Shown here in pieces: positions 46,290 through 57,490 of a stretch of 64,000 nucleotides of DNA; the stretch's first letter is position 1; every line of letters starts with the position of its first letter. The position numbers and the translations under genes are program-made. Origin of the DNA: Benincasa hispida. Its lineage: Eukaryota > Streptophyta > Magnoliopsida > Cucurbitales > Cucurbitaceae. Below the pieces are notes generated by a model. It ran no database searches, had not been told where the DNA came from, and was given only the letters and a program-made list of their open reading frames with translations. The DNA lies in the NCBI RefSeq assembly GCF_009727055.1, contig NC_052351.1, positions 53,496,385-53,560,384 of the forward strand. The letters are read 5' to 3'.

Positions 46290-48320
46290 GTGTCTCACAA
46301 GGTGGACGTCGTCGATTTCGAGCGGGTTGTCGTCGTCAACTTCAAACTTGAGGTTGTTCGGGTTCTTCTTGATGTTGCTTTGGTACCTCTACAGGCGCTT
46401 CATAATATAAATATTCATTATACTCTCCACGACCCCAACCATGTCCTTGCACGTATGAAGACGAAAGACCAGACTCTGAGTCATAATGTCCTGAACCAAA
46501 TGCTGACATCATCATCATTGGACTAACATAATCAGTTTGACTCTACGTCTGCATCATAGGGGGCGACTCTTCCACATAATGTGCAACTTCATCAAACTCA
46601 TCATCTTCCTGAAAAGGTCCTCTACATCTAGAAGCTGGTGGAGGAACAATAGGTATATCGTACATATAATGAACTTCCTCCATATAGGTTTGGTTGTCAC
46701 TACATATAGCAAGAATCTGGTTCGGATCATTCGCAACCTCATGGAGTCTACTGTTGTTCGATCTCTGTGAATTATAAAATAATTAGACAATATTTAAAAT
46801 AAATTTAAATTAAAAATAATTAGATAACATTCATTCATTTACCAGATGACCCACAGCTACTCCCGGACGAGTGATGTAGTGCCTTGTGATATTAGTTTAC
46901 CAATGAATATATTCTGGAGTGACATCTGTGTCAAACTGTTCAAGAGAAACCCCTATTGCAATAAACCTTGCACGATAGTGCCATCTCACTACCAAATGTG
47001 CAACTTTTTCGGACCAATCTCCAATCCTTAGGCCAATATCATGCAGTACGGGTTCAGTATTACAAGGCGATAGGACATCCTGCTGAAAATCGAATTGTCT
47101 CATCACCTTGTTAGGAAGGTGCCACTCACCAATGTGAAAACATATGAGAGGACTCATCGTCCGCCATATGTTTTGACCATTCGTACAAAAATTAGACAAA
47201 GTATGCATAATAATTTTGTACAACCCCCAAATAACCTGAAACAGAAAATATTATATTAGAGAATATTTAAGACAATACAATAAAAATTTGTGTATAAAAT
47301 AATCAATAGGTTCAGTGTAATGTACCTGTCAGGTTTGAAGCAGAATCAAACATGGTATCTATATTGGTTGAACTAGCATGTGTATGCTTGTCCCTAGTTC
47401 ACAACAAATTTGATCTCTCACCTAAATTTAATTGATAATTTTAGAATTTAATAATTAAACTAGCTCAGTGATATAAGACAATTAAATTGAATTAAAACAC
47501 ATACCGAGGAACCGTAGACTCGTCAACTAATTAAAGCGGTCTATTAACATGTGTGTTACTGTGGAGCCATTGTTGAAATCGCTCTTAAGCCATAGTTGCA
47601 AAAGTATGAGAGGTTCAGTTATCTCTCGAATCTCAGGTCTTGTTACTTTGCATAGTTGTCTATACAACCATGCCAAGCATGCTCCACCCCACGAATACCA
47701 CCCCACGAATACCGCCCCACAGTGGCAGGAACATCAAGTGAACAAAATGACTTGATTTATCTGAAACAGACTTCCACCCATCATTTGTAGTATATATGCT
47801 CGCGCATATCTTATGATAATTTCCTCGTCTGCATCATCTGTGAGCTCACGAAATTGTGTTCCTAACCATATTAAACTTAACCTTGATCCTTTAATCTTGT
47901 CGGCAGGTGGGGTCGCACTGAGGTACAATTGATAAACTTCTGACCAGTCATCGTACATCACTCCATTGACCGGCTCATCGTCAACAGGTAACCCAACAAC
48001 ACTTCTATGTCTTGTAGAGTGATAGTGCATTCCCCAACAGACATATGAAATGTATGCGTCTCGGGCCTCCATCTCTCGATCAAGGTTGTGATCAGATGCC
48101 AGTCCAACTGAATAAATCCTAAACTGGCAACCGCATAGAATCCAGATGTGCGCAGTAGCGATAGTATTCGAGGGTGGAGCGGGATAGTGAGCTGGAGAAC
48201 TGCCTCTCGATGCTTGCAAGATATTTCTCCAGTAGTATGATCTCGCTATAAAACAGATGATCGATGAATGGACTGGTCATTTAAAACATCGGGATCAACA
48301 GGTCCTGGGTTTAAAGCCAT
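46290..48320 (-). pseudogene. Plant mobile domain (PMD) gene, MAIN/MAIL-like, carried by the MULE
   Basis: Read on the minus strand from an ATG at 48320, the sequence begins MALNPGPVDPDVLNDQ and shows PMD landmarks: RWRPETHTFHM and VGECTITLQDIEVLLG (near 48.0 kb), LPVDDEPVNG, then DKIKGSRLSLIWLGTQF and DADEEIIIRYARAYILQMMG (48.0-47.77 kb), and further on WHLPNKVMRQFDFQQ and HYRARFIAIGVSLEQFD (47.1-46.9 kb). It is broken by TAG at codon 25 (48248-48246), a lost base near 48.0 kb, a 15 bp-type tandem duplication at 47687-47720, and several stops after it. PMD proteins are known as host nuclear factors (MAIN/MAIL family) and also occur in plant transposons. Which of these was the source here cannot be told. 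The 46.3-46.9 kb part is the likely C-terminal region. Confidence 0.8.
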
Positions 48321-48365
48321 GATCTGAAAAGAAAAAAAAAATATTTCTCAATTAATATTTGTTTC

Positions 48366-48760
48366 TCAATTAGAAGAATAATGTACAACTCAATTAAAAG
48401 AATAATGTACAACTTAATTAGAAGAATAATGTATAACTTAACTAAAAGAATAATATACAACTTAATTAAAAGAATAATGTATAACTTAATTAAAAGAATA
48501 TTTTAATAATGTTTTTTTAGGCTAGTAAATTCCACAAATTTTTTTGAGGCTAGTAAATTCCACAACTTAATTAAAAGAATATCTTAATAAAGGAAATTGA
48601 ATATACAATAAAAAAAATGAGGATCTCGCTCATGAGCAGGATCTCACTCATGAGCGAGATTTCCTTCACCCACTTATCTTTTATTGTATATTCAATTTTT
48701 TTTATTATCAAGTTGTACACTATTCTTTTAATTAACTTGTACATTATTCTTTTAATTAAT
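48366..48760. repeat. Nested hairpin and short tandem repeats between the two MULE genes
   Basis: 48366-48505 holds about six copies of a 24 bp unit, TTAATTAAAAGAATAATGTA plus CAAC. An inverted version follows at about 48705-48760. Between them, ATTGAATATACAATAAAA (from 48596) pairs with its complement at 48679-48696. Inside that, ATCTCGCTCATGAG (48623-48636) pairs with CTCATGAGCGAGAT (48647-48660). Confidence 0.75.
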
Positions 48761-48920
48761 ATATATATATATGACCAATGAGAGAAAAAGGTAATAATCA
48801 TTAATGAAAAAATAACAGCAATAACAGAATTTTGTTACAATTAATAACTATAATTGAGTAAGTTTAATGAAACTGCATATATTAAAATTGAAAGGTGAAA
48901 TAAGTAAATAGAATAGTAGA
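48761..48920. repeat. Internal inverted copy of the MULE right subterminal region
   Basis: It is the reverse complement of about 52850-53008 with only scattered mismatches, e.g. AATCATTAATGAAAAAATAA at 48796 against TTATTTTTTCATTAATGATT at 52941. Together these bracket the transposase only, leaving the PMD gene outside. Confidence 0.8.
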
Positions 48921-48982
48921 GAAAAGTGAGGGTAAATTTAGTTGATATGTAGTGTAAGGGTAAAGAATAATGTAAAACTTTA

Positions 48983-49135
48983 TTGATTACAATAAAAAAA
49001 TTGAATATACAATAAATTATTATAAAATAATTGAATATACAATAAATTATAATAAAAAAATTTGAATATACAATAAATTATAACAAAAAAATTGAATATA
49101 CAATAAAATGAATATATAATAAAAAAAATTATTTA
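48983..49135. repeat. About 30 bp AT-rich tandem repeat, five copies
   Basis: Units carry AATTGAATATACAATAAATT plus an A/T-rich spacer. The same word forms the hairpin arms at 48596 and 48679. It lies directly downstream of the transposase. Confidence 0.75.
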
Positions 49136-49139
49136 TTTT

Positions 49140-51568
49140 TCAATCCCTAACTATCTGGAGCCTGTAAGGATACTTCCTTCGATTATGTCCTAACTGATTA
49201 CAAAATCCACATCGTTGTCGAGTGGCTGGTTCTGTCCAATCCATCTCGTTGTGATAACGTGAACTTTTCGATCTACCAAGTTTTCTTAACAACGATGGAT
49301 CAGGATATAAGACAAGTATATTAGGATGCATGATCCAATAATTTTCATGCGGTACAGGTTGAAATTGAGGAGAGTAACATTCAGCATACGTTGACAATTT
49401 GTAGTAGTCCTGTGAGCAAATGGTCATAAAATGCGAGCATGGAATGTCGAATGCTTGCCACTTGTTAGTTGAACAGTACCGCTCGAACCTATTCCTCCTT
49501 TGGCATTGAGACTATGGCGTCCGGTCTTCACATGAAACACATCTTCATACCAATCGTATGATTGTACTTCATGTTTACTAGATCGTGCAACCCATTTATT
49601 TATTTTCTCATGTGCGTACCTAAATTTTTACTCCACTTAGTATTATAAAATATGTTTGAATAAATTATTAATAAAATATATATATAAAAAATAATATTAC
49701 CGGGTGTATTTATCTTGACCCTCCAATACATCCCTTATTTCTTCTTCTCTTCTTTTCTCGAAATAGTTCACGCATTTGAAGAATGTTATTTGAGCAATAA
49801 CATTTATAGGCGATATTCGAGCTCCTTTGAGGACACCATTTATGCACTCTGATAGATTTGTCGACATCCACCCATATCTGAATCCTTCATCATGTGCTTG
49901 AGTCCATTGCTCTAAACTAATGTTGTAAAAAATACTCAGACAACTCCAATTTATTCCTTTGATATCTTCAATTGCTTTGTTGAACTTTCGAATTTGAAAC
50001 TGACACCCAGCACGATAAACATAATTTTTCAATGAATTAAATTTATACTTTTTATTGAAGTTGCTGACCATATAATGTAAGCAGAAACGATGGTGACATT
50101 TCGGTCCCATCCAACAATTTTCTAGGTTGTTCACTGTTGCGATTATACCAGCATATCGATCTGAAATTAAACACACCCCTTCGTGTGTTACAATTTCTCT
50201 CAGATGTTTCAGGAACCATCCCCATGAGTCTACGAACTCTTCATCTGCAACGGCAAACGCAAATGGAAGAAGATGGCCGTTCGAGTCAACTGATGTAGCA
50301 ATCAACAGTTTTCCTCTACATTTGCCATACAAGTGTGTACCATCTATCTGAATTATCGGCCTACATTTATTAAAAGCTTCTATATAAGGACCAAATGGCC
50401 AAAATACAGAAGTTAGGATAACATGACCTTCAATAAGCATTTTTTAACTCTCCACTCTACACGTGTTCTAAGATTGGTCTGCTTAACCATATATAACCAC
50501 CTGGGCAACAATTTGTAAGACTCATCCAATCACCGAACACTTTAGCCAAAAATTTTCTTTTTCCCTCCCATACCCTATGGTAAGGAACATGATATCCAAA
50601 CTTTGATTTGATGTCGGACTGCAGTTGTACCTGATAGATGGTTTTCCTCTTACGGCGTCATAGAACTCCAGTGCAATCATTGATGAATCTAATTGCACGT
50701 GACTTTGACTTAGTTCTGAATAAAAACATGTATGCTGCTCATCATACTTAGTGATCTCGAACAAACCATGTGATTTTTTCTTTATTGCACGAAAGTCTCC
50801 TCTTACAACCTTCCTCCCACTTCTTACACCAAATTGTCCAAATCATCGGTGTAGATTCAACAACCTCATATAGTGCGTGACACTTTATTGCAAAACATTT
50901 GACCGTGTGTTACAACATTTCCTTGTCTTGACAAATCATCCCTTTATATAATTGAGTATTGTCAACATCCACAGGAGCTACAATTGGGTCATGTTCCCAA
51001 TTGCTATCCGGTACATTCATATCCAAATCATTGAATGTATCTGAAAGCATCTCATGTTCACGCCCATCGAAATCCAACTCTTCAAATTCGTCATCCGTTT
51101 CTGTTCTAAAGTCTCTAAACAGGTTGTTACCCGCCATATCTTCATTATCACATAGCGATGCAACTGACTCTGAATCAGGATCGATACATTGAGTTGGATC
51201 TTCAAACTGGTTAAATGATGTATCAGGATCCACCCCTATTCTATTTACATTTACATACAAATGCACTAGATTTGGCACTGGCATTGCCATTGAGAACATC
51301 GAGTTCATAGGTTGTGCATTCGAAATAGAGAATGACATAAACCTTATGGTTCTAGATTAGGATGTCTATATATTATTTCGATCTGATTTGCTCCCATATC
51401 TACACCAAGTAACATCCGAACCATTTCAATGAATTGTTCAAATACAATTCTACTGTTCACATTTATGGTAAAACTCCCACTTGGTGGTTGGTCATACCCA
51501 ACTCCATCAATACCATCAATCATATTACCATTTGTAAACAACAAAAATCCTAAGCATCTGCCTGTCAT
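49140..51568 (-). pseudogene. MULE transposase (MURA-type), frameshifted
   Basis: Pieces in order on the minus strand: an N-terminal PB1-like domain (51568-51344, 74 residues, GSFTINVNSRIVFEQFIEMV); an acidic linker (51338-50910); a DNA-binding FAR1/MuDR-type region (50764-50522, YDEQHTCF); the MULE catalytic domain (50440-49697) with IDGTHLYG (D33 of this piece), LISDRYAG (D94) and NLSECINGVLKGAR (E198) as the DDE candidates; a SWIM zinc finger near 49.45 kb (IPCSHF); and a C-terminal knuckle (49427-49140). An 81 bp intron, 49700-49620, fits between DKYTR and YAHEK. Frameshifts occur near 51340, 50640 and 50525, and another in the SWIM region. The knuckle reads CGFCNQLGHNRRKY, with tyrosine for the last cysteine. 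It would bind the element ends and catalyse transposition; here it is inactive. Confidence 0.9.
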
Positions 51569-52400
51569 TTTCTATTAAAAAAAAGAAGACAAACATCAAT
51601 TTTTTATATTATACTTTTTATAAGAAATATATTAAAAATATTAAATTTTTTAGTTTATAAACATAAACTTTTTAAGTTTCATGAACATCAACTTTTTAAA
51701 CATAACAATAAATTAAACTTTTTATAACTATTTTTAAACATAATAATAAATTAAACTTTTTATAACTATTTTTAAAATTAACAACAAATTAAACTTTTCA
51801 AATTAAAATGAGGTAAGCTTTTTAAAACTATTTTTTCAAATTTATAGAAAATAAAAATTAAATTAAATTAAACTTTTCAACTATTTGTAAACTATATTTT
51901 CAAAGTTAATACTAGAAAATATCAACTTATCACAATAAACATAACAACAATAATTTTCATATGAATAAACTAAAATTTTCAAACTATATTACATATTAAA
52001 CTTTTGAAACTATACTAAACTTGTTAACTAACACAATCATTTTGTATTAAACTATAAATATCAACTTCTTAAACATAACAATAAAGTAAACATTTGAACA
52101 CTATAAACATCAAAGTTAATACTAAATAAATCAAATATCATAAGAATAAACTAAACTTTTCAAATATCATAAGTTCAACTCATAGATTCGACGGTAGTTC
52201 TCTTTTTTCCTTCAAAGTGACAACGCACTATTTTTTCCTGTTATTTGTTATCTGACAACAACTATAAAAAATTAAAAAAAATAGAATCTATAAAAAAATA
52301 ATTATATAAGAACAAAAATAAAATTTATAATTATTCTTAAAAAATAAAAATTTAGTAGAGTAACGAACCTGTATAGTTGTGTGAGAATAATTTGTATTAA
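51569..52400. other. AT-rich MULE internal non-coding region
   Basis: Loosely repeated words TTAAACTTTTTATAACTATT and AACATAACAATAA. It lies upstream of the transposase and may hold its promoter, but no element can be pinned down. Confidence 0.5.
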
Positions 52401-53438
52401 ATGAACTATAAGAAGAGAAATGGAAATAGAAATGGGAGGAGAGGAAGATGATTTCGAAGGCTTATTTTCGAAAGCAGTGAGGGGGCAGTGAGCTATGAAG
52501 GGGCAGTGAGCAAATCAAGGGGAGAGGAGTGAGCAAAATCAAGGGCAGTGAGCTATCGAGGGAGTGAGTGAGCAAAAATGAAGAGGATGGTGGTTTAAAA
52601 GAATGTAGGTCGAGTGTTGAACACTCGACCCACGGGTTTGGATGGTTGAAGAGGCATTAAGGCTATGGCGGAGGGGCATGAATGCGTCAATGAATGTAGG
52701 GAATCGGAGCAGGGGAATCGAATCAGTCGGTCAATGCATGCAGGGAATCGCGCAGGGGAATCGGAGCAAGGGCAGCATGGTGATAGGACCTATACCTATT
52801 CTTAATTTACTTGATAATAAAATCAAGATTGACCATATTTTTTTTAAGACTTATTCAATTATAGTCAATTTTAATATATGCACTTTCATTAAACTTACTT
52901 AATTATAGTTATTAGTTGTAACAAAATTCTGTTATTGTTGTTATTTTTTCATTAATGATTATTAGCTTTTTTCTCGTTGGTCATGTATATAATATATATA
53001 TATATGGGAAGTAAAGAAAGTGAAGACAATTATGAGCGAGATCCTCAAGCATTTTTTTAAAATCTGCCTTCCTAGCGATGCGACATTTCTAGCGAGATTC
53101 CCTTCTAGAGCGAGATCCCCATCACAGAGATTTCCTTCAGCGAGATCCTCATCACAAAATTAGCTTCACCCACTTATCTTCCTTGTCGAGGGAACCTAAT
53201 ATACAAAGTTAGCGAGATTCCCTTCTAGAGTGAGATCCTCATCATCATAAGTCGAAACTTCAACCCTCGACAACCCTAATATACATATTGTTTCAAGTTT
53301 TTCTTTGTTTGTCGAGTTCTCAACGTTTGACCTCTACATTAATCGGATCCTCAACCCTCGACTTCTAGCCTCGAACTCCCAAAACAACAATATTTCTCTA
53401 ATAAGTTTTGAAAACAACAATATTAATATTAAAGGTCC
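52400..53438. repeat. MULE right subterminal and terminal region
   Basis: Contains repeated GGGCAGTGAGC words (52485-52560); a hairpin GGTCGAGTGTT-G-AACACTCGACC (52608-52630); the partner of the internal inverted repeat (52850-53008); seven or more GCGAGAT-type words (53035-53235); TCAACCCTCGAC words (53250-53365); and the right terminal inverted repeat ending GGTCC at 53438. Confidence 0.75.
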
Positions 53439-53448
53439 GTTATTTTTT

Positions 53449-54563
53449 ACCAACTCCTTCAACTCCTCTTTAATCTCTTAGATGTGAGAACACATATAAG
53501 TAAACAGTGATGTCGACATCTTGGGGAACCAACCATAGGTAAATTTGAAATATGGGAAAGAAAGTCCGCCTACAGGACAACATATTTGCTAAATATTTGA
53601 AGAAGTTTCATTTTTATTATTTTACCGAATACAAATTTAAAAGTTGCTATATACTCCAATTTTTCAAAAAGTAAAGTTTGATTTTGGATAACTGTCATCT
53701 CAAAAAAAAAAAAAAAAAAAAAAAATAAAGAAAAGAAAAGAAAAAAAAAAACCTTGGATAAAGATTGCAACATGAATTCATACCTAAGTCCTGACTGAAA
53801 GAGAAATTTTTGGATAAAAACGAACTTTTTAAATAAATAAGATTCTCTCTCAGTTGAATATGCTTATCTTTGTGTCTTCAAAAAGATCTTCAACTGCTAG
53901 TTGATTAATCCTCTCTAGACTCTTTGAATATGGAATTGAAATGAGAAGAAGTATTCCCATTTATAGGGCTCTCTGATGAGCTTGGACCCAGTTGGCCCAT
54001 GGATCTGAATTTGGCTGACCCATGGGTAATCTTTAGGTCTAATTAATTGGACTTGACCGGGTCTTTGGGTCCTATTAATTGGATTTAAGGTTTTTTTTTT
54101 TGGCATTTTAGGTTCAAATTAAGCCATATTTGGGCATAATTGGACAAACGCTCAAATTATTGGGCATTTAGTAAATGACTAGGGTATCTATGGTTGGTCT
54201 GAAATTTCTCCTCTAACAATATGTTACACAATTCTCTTCTAATTTCCTCAATTAGATAATAATAATGCATTCTTTTACCTATTCGTATGTGTATAATTTC
54301 ATATAAAAAAATTCTATTAACTAAGAAAACTCGTATACAATACACGATTTAGGAATACACGCTTTTCCACGTAGATGCTAATTTGAGTTTCAACTATCTT
54401 ATTTTTATCAATAATTTGTATTTCTATCTTATATTCACGTGATTTTTAAAATAATTTTTAAACAATCCTAAATATGTCACTTTTTTTCAAAAACTTTATT
54501 ATTTAACAACCTAACCCTTTTTTCCCTTAAACTAAAAGAAAAAAAAAGAAAAATCTAGGGGAA
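53449..54563. other. Flank between MULE and SAP gene, repeat-derived
   Basis: The first about 100 bp may continue LTR E. There is an A-rich run at 53700-53750. The stretch 53830-54200 shares phrases with the repeats at 57.5 and 58.4 kb (GTAAATGACTAGGG, CTGAAATTTCTCCTCTAAC). The promoter of the SAP gene should lie at the right end. No gene is seen. Confidence 0.45.
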
Positions 54564-54823
54564 TTTGTTAAACTCAAATTTGTATAATCGAAGGAGAAAT
54601 TGGGGAAAGGGTCAAAATCAATTCAGAAGTAGACTTTTGGAAGACTCTTCTTCCTCTGAAGCTTTTGGTTTTCGCGTTCTTCTGAATACGCGGAAACTTA
54701 AAGCTTCAGAGTCCATTTCAATTTCAATTCCCATTCCCTGTTTCACCCAATTAATCTTCCAATCTCTTTGCAATTTCACAATCTTCAGCCTCCTCTTTTG
54801 TTCTTTTCGGTTTCGATTTGGTT
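54564..54823 (+). promoter_or_regulatory. Probable 5' UTR of the SAP11-like gene
   Basis: This is less AT-rich than the flank, with pyrimidine-rich segments (TCTTCTTCCTCTGAAGC), directly upstream of the ATG. No clear TATA box could be assigned. Confidence 0.4.
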
Positions 54824-56907
54824 ATGGGAACCCCGGAATTCCCTAATCTCGGGAAGCATTGCAACTTTGCAGATTGTAAGCAGATCGATTTCTTGCCCTT
54901 TGCTTGCGATTGCTGTCACCAGGTTTCTGATTTCTCTCTTTTCATTTTCATATTTTGATCATGAATCTATCTGGTGATTGATTTTATTTGTTTCATCAGT
55001 TGGTTCTTTGGATTATTTCTTGTTGTTAATTGTGTTATTGGGGAATTTATGTTTGTTTTGACTTGGTTGATGATCCAATGGTTTGCTCTATTTAGGTTGC
55101 TCTGATGTAGAAAATTTTAGTTGCGAGGATTTTTGGAGTTAATTGTTCCAAGTATTGGATGATGATTTTACTTGAAGAATAAAGCATTGTGTTTTTTTCT
55201 GGTTCTACCATTAGTACACAAAGGAACCTGTAAATGAAATTGATGGAGAAATAGAATGGAGAATCGTTAACTATCGTGAGTTGAGGTTCTAATTGGATCC
55301 TAGGAGCTTTTCTAATGTAATTACTCTTCAAATATTTGGCTACATTTGATAAACAGTGGGTTTTTGGTTTTTTGTTTTTAAGAAAATTTGCTTATAAACC
55401 CTACTTTTACCTCTAAATTTATGTGTTATGTTGTCCAATTTCTACCGATATTTTTAAAAACCAAGTCAAGTCTTGGGAACTAAAAAAACAGTTTTTATTT
55501 TTGGATTTCAACTAAGAATTCAAACTTTTCTTTAAGAAAAGTGAAAAGCATGCTAAGAAAATGGGGAAAAAACAAACAAATTTCAAAAATACAAAACTAA
55601 AAACGAAATTTTATTAAAAGGGCCTTGAATTTTGATTCAGTTTTTGTGTTTTGGTCTCTTCTAAAGCATTTGGATGCTGGGGATGCTAGGTGGGGTTTTC
55701 TGAGTATCATTGATTGATATGTTTTTTTTTTCTTTCGATATCCATGGAGACGGCTCTGATTATGATTTGACAGCAATAGTTATCAATCTATCAACTTATG
55801 TCAGGATTTCATAGAGTCAGGAATATATTACTTCATTGTTTTATCCATTTTACCTGTAGAAGTTCATCAATACTAACTGTAAGAATCTAGTTTTTCAGGG
55901 ATTTCAATTTCATTTCAGGCTTATTTAGGTTTCTAAGTTCTGTTTGACTGTTTAAACCTTCAAATGAAATGATTTTACTGTTGCAAATGAACCCTGAATA
56001 CCTTGTGTCAAAATAGTTCTTGATAAAAGAAATTATTCTGTCATTTCATTTGAATTGTAAAAATAACCAACGTTTGGTACCTAATGCTCAAATATCTGGT
56101 TTGATTTAGTTTATTAATTAAAAAAATTCACAGGTCTTCTGTTTGGAGCATCGTAGCTACACTACGCATAGTTGTCCAAAAGCAGATAGATGGGATGTCA
56201 CCGTTGTCATTTGTCCGCTGTGTGCCAAAGGTGTTCGTCTCATTCCAGATCAAGATCCAAACATTACTTGGGAGATGCATGTAAACACTGAATGTGACCC
56301 ATCAAATTATAGTAAAGTCACAAAGAAGAAAAAATGCCCTGTACCTGGCTGCAGGGAATTGTTAACATTTTCAAACACGATCAAGTGTCGGGACTGCTCG
56401 GTAGACCACTGTTTAAAGCATCGGTTTGGACCTGACCATAAATGTCCTGGACCGAAAAAACCGGAACCAGCAGGTTTTCCATTTGTTGGTCTATTAAGTA
56501 GAAGTAGAAAAGAAGAGAAAGGGCCTAAGAAAGCATTGCCCGCCACATCTTCCTCTAAGTGGACTACAGCCTTCCTTAATGCAGCCTCATCTGTTAAAGC
56601 CTCAGCTGAGGCAAGCATGACGAAGTTATCAAATGAATTCAGTCAAACTTGGTTAACATCGGGTAGCAGCAGCAACGGTGGAGGGGGAAATGGACAAGTT
56701 GAGCAATGTCCACAATGTAGCGCAAAGTTTTCTTCGGTTTCATCGTTAATAGACCATGTCGAAAAAGTTCATGAAAGGGGTGGAAATCGACTTGGGGTGC
56801 AGAAGGTTGTGATCGATGCTTGTCCAAAGTGTAGTAGAGGCTTTGTCGATCCCGTTGCCCTTGTGGAGCATATTGAGAGGGATCATGGTGGCACTTCAAG
56901 AGCTTGA
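54824..56907 (+). CDS. SAP11: AN1/C2H2 zinc-finger stress-associated protein (SAP11-like)
   Basis: This gene encodes a 290-residue protein of the plant SAP subfamily that combines two AN1 and two C2H2 zinc fingers; members respond to abiotic stress, and several bind ubiquitin. Exon 1 is 54824-54922 (33 codons, MGTPEFPNLGKHCNFADC...), a 1211 bp intron 54923-56133 (GTTTCTG...TTCACAG) splits the first AN1 finger in phase 0, and exon 2 is 56134-56907, ending GGTSRA-TGA. AN1-1: C13, C18, C28, C31, C36, H39, H45, C47. AN1-2: C101, C106, C118, C121, C126, H129, H135, C137. C2H2-1: C225, C228, H241, H246. C2H2-2: C263, C266, H279, H284. All ligands are present. The linker at 138-220 is basic and serine-rich, with a glycine run near 215-220. 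The length is close to Arabidopsis SAP11 (about 280 residues). The gene looks intact. The exact paralogue (SAP11 or SAP13 type) is uncertain. Confidence 0.93.
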
Positions 56908-57490
56908 GCATACAGGTCTCAATTTATACATCACGAGGTATGAGCAGTGAACACCGACTTGATCACAAGTTCGATTGTTTCATCAAACTGTCCCCTCTGA
57001 TAGAATAGATCATTGTGATGTGCCCTATGTGAACTTTCATCTTATATATATATATAGTAAAAAAGCTTGTCAATCTTGATTAATTTTGGGATGAATAGAG
57101 GTGAGGAGTTCTTTGTAGAATATTTGAAGAATTGAATTCATTACCATTTTTCTGAAGGAAGGCTTAAATTTTTCCCTTCTTTGTCATTATTGGCTTTGTT
57201 CATACATTAGTTTTGCAAGTGTTTTGGAGGAGTCATCTGTGTAATCTTTTGGATAATTTGTATAAACCATATTTTATTTTCCTGCAGAATCAATGGAGAG
57301 TTCTGACTGAGTTTCTCTGAACTTTTGAGTTCCAATTCCTCACTTCTTCTTCCACGTTTTTCTGGGTCTATGGCAAGTTCATAGTACGGTTCATACCAAT
57401 GAATGCTCGAAATTTATCGACGTCATTTTTATCAGTTAACCAAAATTAGATATAACTTGTGCCTAAGAGTGGCTAAAGTTGAGATTTGTG
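56908..57490. other. 3' flank of the SAP11-like gene
   Basis: Contains the probable 3' UTR with a (TA)n run at about 57047-57055. No other gene is seen. Confidence 0.5.

Larger units (their letters stand above)
45521..53448 (-). mobile_element. Mutator-like element (MULE), 7.9 kb, with TSD
   Basis: The element proper is 45531-53438. GTTATTTTTT flanks it directly at 45521-45530 and 53439-53448, a 10 bp duplication where MULEs usually make 9-10 bp. The left end and the reversed right end align without gaps over about 54 bp. They are weak in the first 15 bp, then share ATATTGT, a middle part with mismatches, and finally AAATATTGTTG, giving terminal inverted repeats of moderate identity. Subterminal regions carry GCGAGAT and CCCTCGAC repeats. 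On the minus strand it carries a MURA-type transposase pseudogene and a PMD-domain pseudogene. It is inactive as read, but its ends are still recognisable. Confidence 0.85.
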
